DNA from: DATKZS01 sp035527835 [NCBI: bacterium]
GTDB taxonomy: Bacteria > RBG-13-61-14
Assembly (NCBI GenBank): GCA_035527835.1
Contig: DATKZS010000140.1
Location: forward strand, 62,001 to 126,000
DNA length: 64,000 bases
Direction: 5' to 3'
Of the stretch, positions 61,497-64,000 are shown one piece after another (the stretch's first letter is position 1; the number at the start of each line of letters is the position of its first letter). The position numbers and the translations under genes are program-made. The notes below the pieces were generated by a model. That model had not been told where the DNA came from, made no database searches, and worked only from the letters and a program-made list of their open reading frames with translations.

Positions 61497-62372
61497 TTAG
61501 AACCCCTTTGGGAAGAATAGGCGCCATTCCTTCGAGTACTCCATCTCTTTCATGTCGTGCACCAGGTAAAAATCATGCTTGCTCTCGAACTGCCTCAAGA
61601 GCTCGATCTGCGTGGGCTTATAATTCCCCGCCCGCTGCAGGTAAAAGCCGATGGCCTGATGGTAGGGATAGATGTAGCCTGTCTTCTTGAGCAGGGCCGT
61701 GATGCGGTTCACGGAAACCCGGCCTTGCGCCAGACGATACGCCTTTAAAACTTCGCTCACCCCTCCTGAATAAACCGGCCGCACCGTAATGTCTATCAAG
61801 GTCCTTTCCATGTCGGTGACCCGGATCTTTTCGCCCTGGTCTCCCTCCCGCTCTATGACTCCCAATTGGTTCTGGCCCATGCTGTGGACAATGCAGACCC
61901 TGAAGTCCTGGTAGGTCGCGACCTCGTTCGACACCCGTACCTTCCGCCGGAAAGCCGTGTCAATCGCCTGCTGCTCCAGATAGCCTGACCGGTTGCCCTG
62001 GGGCTTCTGCTCCACATTCAGATAAATGGTCCGCGGTATCTGCTCGGTCAGCTCGTGAAAAAACATGGCGGTGTAATGCGAGTAGTATGCGCTCGGCCTG
62101 AGGCTCAAAAGCAGCTCGTACATGGGCGCATCGCCCCAGGTGTACCTTGTTTCCTTGTGCGATGGAAAAGCGAATTCAATTCGGCGCAGGGAAGAATGCT
62201 TGATGAGGAAATCCGCAAAGGCCTCGGTCTTCATTGAAACCGCCAACCGCCAGAACCCGCGCTGCTTGAATAGAATGCTCGATATTTCCGATGGAAGAAA
62301 AATCTTCTGATGCAGAGAGTTGAAATAGCTCTCGATGTCAGGCTTGGCTATCTTTATCCTGCTGATATTCAT
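61497..62372 (-). CDS. AbiEi-like antitoxin, orphan
   Basis: A 291-residue protein of the type IV AbiEi-family antitoxin group. It has an N-terminal winged-helix-type region and a core with YYSHYTAMFFHELTEQIPRT, KIRVTDMERTLIDITVRPVY and SGGVSEVLKAYRLAQGRVSV. In AbiE systems AbiEi represses the operon and neutralises the nucleotidyltransferase toxin AbiEii. No AbiEii gene is adjacent on either side. Three perfect palindromes lie directly upstream and could be its operators. Confidence 0.8.
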   Translation of the reverse strand: MNISRIKIAKPDIESYFNSLHQKIFLPSEISSILFKQRGFWRLAVSMKTEAFADFLIKHSSLRRIEFAFPSHKETRYTWGDAPMYELLLSLRPSAYYSHYTAMFFHELTEQIPRTIYLNVEQKPQGNRSGYLEQQAIDTAFRRKVRVSNEVATYQDFRVCIVHSMGQNQLGVIEREGDQGEKIRVTDMERTLIDITVRPVYSGGVSEVLKAYRLAQGRVSVNRITALLKKTGYIYPYHQAIGFYLQRAGNYKPTQIELLRQFESKHDFYLVHDMKEMEYSKEWRLFFPKGF

Positions 62373-62389
62373 GACATTTGATTTTTTCG

Positions 62390-62560
62390 GGAGGCCAATT
62401 TATATATATATAAATTGGCCTCCAAGAATTTACATTTCATGTAATATATATATTACATGAAAAAAATGACCTTGTCAATAAAAATGTGATAACATCCCAT
62501 TGTTTCATCAAAAATTCTTTTTATGCCATTCATTTTTTATTATATATATATAATAAAAAA
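62390..62560. promoter_or_regulatory. Three perfect palindromes with TA-repeat cores
   Basis: Palindrome 1 (62390-62423, 34 bp) has arms GGAGGCCAATTTATATA and their complement. Palindrome 2 (62435-62462, 28 bp) is TTTCATGTAATATA mirrored. Palindrome 3 (62533-62560, 28 bp) is TTTTTTATTATATA mirrored. All three have (TA)n centres and no mismatches. They lie 18, 63 and 161 nt upstream of the AbiEi-like start. Confidence 0.85.
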
Positions 62561-62613
62561 CAAACAATGTCAAGATCGATAATGTGATGAAGATAACTAA
62601 CCTACTTAACTTT

Positions 62614-63447
62614 CTACCGGTAATTGATCCTCCCCAGCCGCTCGATGGTCTTGTCCAGGAAGGCCGGGTCCTCCACCACCACCTCGATGGCCTCTTCCGG
62701 GCAAAGCGACGCGCAACGGCCGCAGCCGCGGCAGATGTCCGGGTTGATCACGGCGCGGCCGTCCTCCATGCTCAGCGCCATGAAGATGCAGGCATCCTCG
62801 CACTCGCCGCAGCCCACGCAGTCCTCCGTCACCCGGACCTCGACCCCCGGCATCCGCGAATATTTTTCGCCCAGCACCGGGTGCGAATAGGGCACGGTCC
62901 GGGCAATACAGCAGCACGGACAGCAGTTGCAGATGGTGAGCAGCCGGTCGGGCGGGCCCACATTGAGCCAGACCGGGTCAATTCCGCTGCGGCCGACCGC
63001 GTGGACCAGCCCCGCCTCCCGCGCCCGGCGGGCATGGTCCAGCGCCTCGTCCACGGTGGCCTCCCGCCCCAGCTCCGGATGGATCTTCTTGGCCGCGTCC
63101 CCCAAAAACAGGCAGCCCAGCTCGATCGGGTAGTCCCGGCACTGCATCGCCTCCCGGCAGATGCAGAAATTCATGAGCACCCGGTGGCTCGCGTTCCGGA
63201 TCACGTGCTCCACCGCCTGGGAAGGAAGCACCAGGTCCGGCTGCTTCTCAATGGCCACGCCGATCTTGATCACGTTGTCCTGGGGCAGGCAGATGATGTC
63301 GTCGTGCTTGAACAACTGTTCCATCATCTTGGCCACTTCCGGCTGATGCGTGGCGTTGTCGTGCGACAGCCGCTTCGGAAAATTATCAATGTACCCCTGG
63401 ATCCGCTTCCTCACCCCTGCATCCATGATCCGATCAACAATGCCCAT
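62614..63447 (-). CDS. Poly-ferredoxin (4Fe-4S) protein
   Basis: A 277-residue protein. A middle Cys set (NFCICREAMQCRDYPIELGC, then ICNCCPCCC) is followed by two classical ferredoxin motifs, CVGCGECEDACIFMAL and CRGCGRCASLCPEEAIEVVV, each able to hold a 4Fe-4S cluster. It probably transfers electrons for a partner oxidoreductase; none is adjacent. Cytoplasmic, no signal peptide. Confidence 0.88.
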   Translation of the reverse strand: MGIVDRIMDAGVRKRIQGYIDNFPKRLSHDNATHQPEVAKMMEQLFKHDDIICLPQDNVIKIGVAIEKQPDLVLPSQAVEHVIRNASHRVLMNFCICREAMQCRDYPIELGCLFLGDAAKKIHPELGREATVDEALDHARRAREAGLVHAVGRSGIDPVWLNVGPPDRLLTICNCCPCCCIARTVPYSHPVLGEKYSRMPGVEVRVTEDCVGCGECEDACIFMALSMEDGRAVINPDICRGCGRCASLCPEEAIEVVVEDPAFLDKTIERLGRINYR

Positions 63448-63487
63448 GAATTCCCCTCCAAGACCAACGTGTATTGTGGAACGTTTT

Positions 63488-64000
63488 TTAACCCGCCGCC
63501 TTCCTCTTCCTCATCCCCATCACCACCAGCGCCGCGAACGCCCCCACCGCCACCACCACCAGCGGGACCCCGATCAGCGGCCGGTAAAAAATCCACGCCA
63601 CCGAGATAGTGAGCAGAGACAGCGCCAGGCTCATGAGCAGCGCGAACACAAACACCCCGGCGCCCAGCATGCTCCCGAAGAGCGGCACCACGTCCGCCAC
63701 CGTCACCAGCGGCCTGAAGATCATGGTGATCCCGATCAACATCGCCACGAACCCGCCCAGCCGGATCAGCCACGCGATCATGACGTTCTGCTGCTTCGCC
63801 GTCTCGAACATCGCCTGCGCCGTGTGCGTCCCCACCTGCAACAGCTCGATGCTCCCCGTGTCCATCTGATACGGCTCGAACGTGCCCTTCACCTGCTCCG
63901 ACACCAGGCTCACCACCGTGGGCAGAGCCGCCTCGTACTTCACCCGGATGTCCCCGATCGCCGGCTCCGTAGGTTCCTGGCCCACGTAAAACCACTCGCC
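63488..64000 (-). CDS. TMEM43-family membrane protein, 5' part outside window
   Basis: The frame is open to base 64000 (GEWFYVGQEPTEPAIGDIRV), so the N-terminal part is missing. Visible: IGDIRVKYEAALPTVVSLVS, MFETAKQQNVMIAWLIRLGG and several membrane helices (MLIGITMIF, VPLFGSMLGAGVFVFALLMS, LLTISVAWIFYRPLIGV), matching the C-terminal half of TMEM43-like proteins. Function in bacteria unknown. It lies 40 nt from the poly-ferredoxin gene on the same strand. Confidence 0.85.
   Translation of the reverse strand, partial: GEWFYVGQEPTEPAIGDIRVKYEAALPTVVSLVSEQVKGTFEPYQMDTGSIELLQVGTHTAQAMFETAKQQNVMIAWLIRLGGFVAMLIGITMIFRPLVTVADVVPLFGSMLGAGVFVFALLMSLALSLLTISVAWIFYRPLIGVPLVVVAVGAFAALVVMGMRKRKAAG

Overview
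This 64 kb window is a GC-rich chromosomal segment from a diderm (Gram-negative-type) bacterium. The outer-membrane signs are a TolB/Pal pair, a LolA-like lipoprotein-sorting protein, two parvulin-type periplasmic chaperones, a YafK-like L,D-transpeptidase and many lipobox proteins. An anaerobic-sulfatase-maturase-type radical SAM enzyme, a uroporphyrinogen-decarboxylase-superfamily protein and a poly-ferredoxin suggest anaerobic metabolism. I cannot name the phylum; the mix resembles deltaproteobacterial or candidate-phylum genomes. No rRNA, tRNA or CRISPR array was recognised.

Layout. 1-2.9 kb: an FAD oxidase and a URO-D family protein. 3.0-7.7 kb: a toxin-antitoxin/defence-like island (HicB-HicA, DUF2513, a transposase-HTH/GGCT/HEPN fusion, a broken ribbon-helix-helix antitoxin, MntA-HepT plus a third gene), much of it AT-rich. 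7.8-22 kb: housekeeping genes (galT, pgi, an MFS transporter, serS, a thymidylate synthase homologue, a DegT aminotransferase, recG, greA). 22-28.6 kb: repeat-rich spacers, AT-rich lipoprotein-like genes, cutA, dnaJ-grpE and a DUF4258/DUF2283 pair. 28.6-35.9 kb: a LolA-like protein, a chemoreceptor, a radical SAM maturase with a SEC-C tail, a ceramidase-like lipoprotein and an L,D-transpeptidase. 36-39.2 kb: a pdxA/parvulin operon. 39.5-44.6 kb: a five-gene K+ uptake operon (TrkH, two TrkA-type subunits, response regulator, histidine kinase). 44.9-49.4 kb: dnaB, tolB, pal and a SagB-like nitroreductase. 49.6-54 kb: an unusual Hsp70 and a papain-like protein split by an in-frame TAG. 54.3-59.1 kb: a phage-like cluster (methyltransferase, ParB-like, terminase large subunit, SPL-type radical SAM with an HTH, small partner). 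59.6-64 kb: a small orphan with a sigma-54-like promoter, an XRE regulator with operator-like palindromes, an orphan AbiEi-like antitoxin behind three perfect TA-core palindromes, a poly-ferredoxin and a TMEM43-like protein.

The most unusual large-scale signal lies between the genes. At least fifteen spacers carry inverted repeats whose arms are short (7-10 nt) units repeated two to five times. The architecture is constant while the unit changes from site to site, and several units recur at distant loci. A separate 190-bp MITE-like element occurs twice in opposite orientation, and its internal palindromes co-vary between the copies. Other dispersed palindrome families fill the longer spacers. 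AT-rich genes (about 4-6.2, 22.9-23.9, 28.2-28.6 and 52.3-54 kb) look like acquired material set into this GC-rich background.
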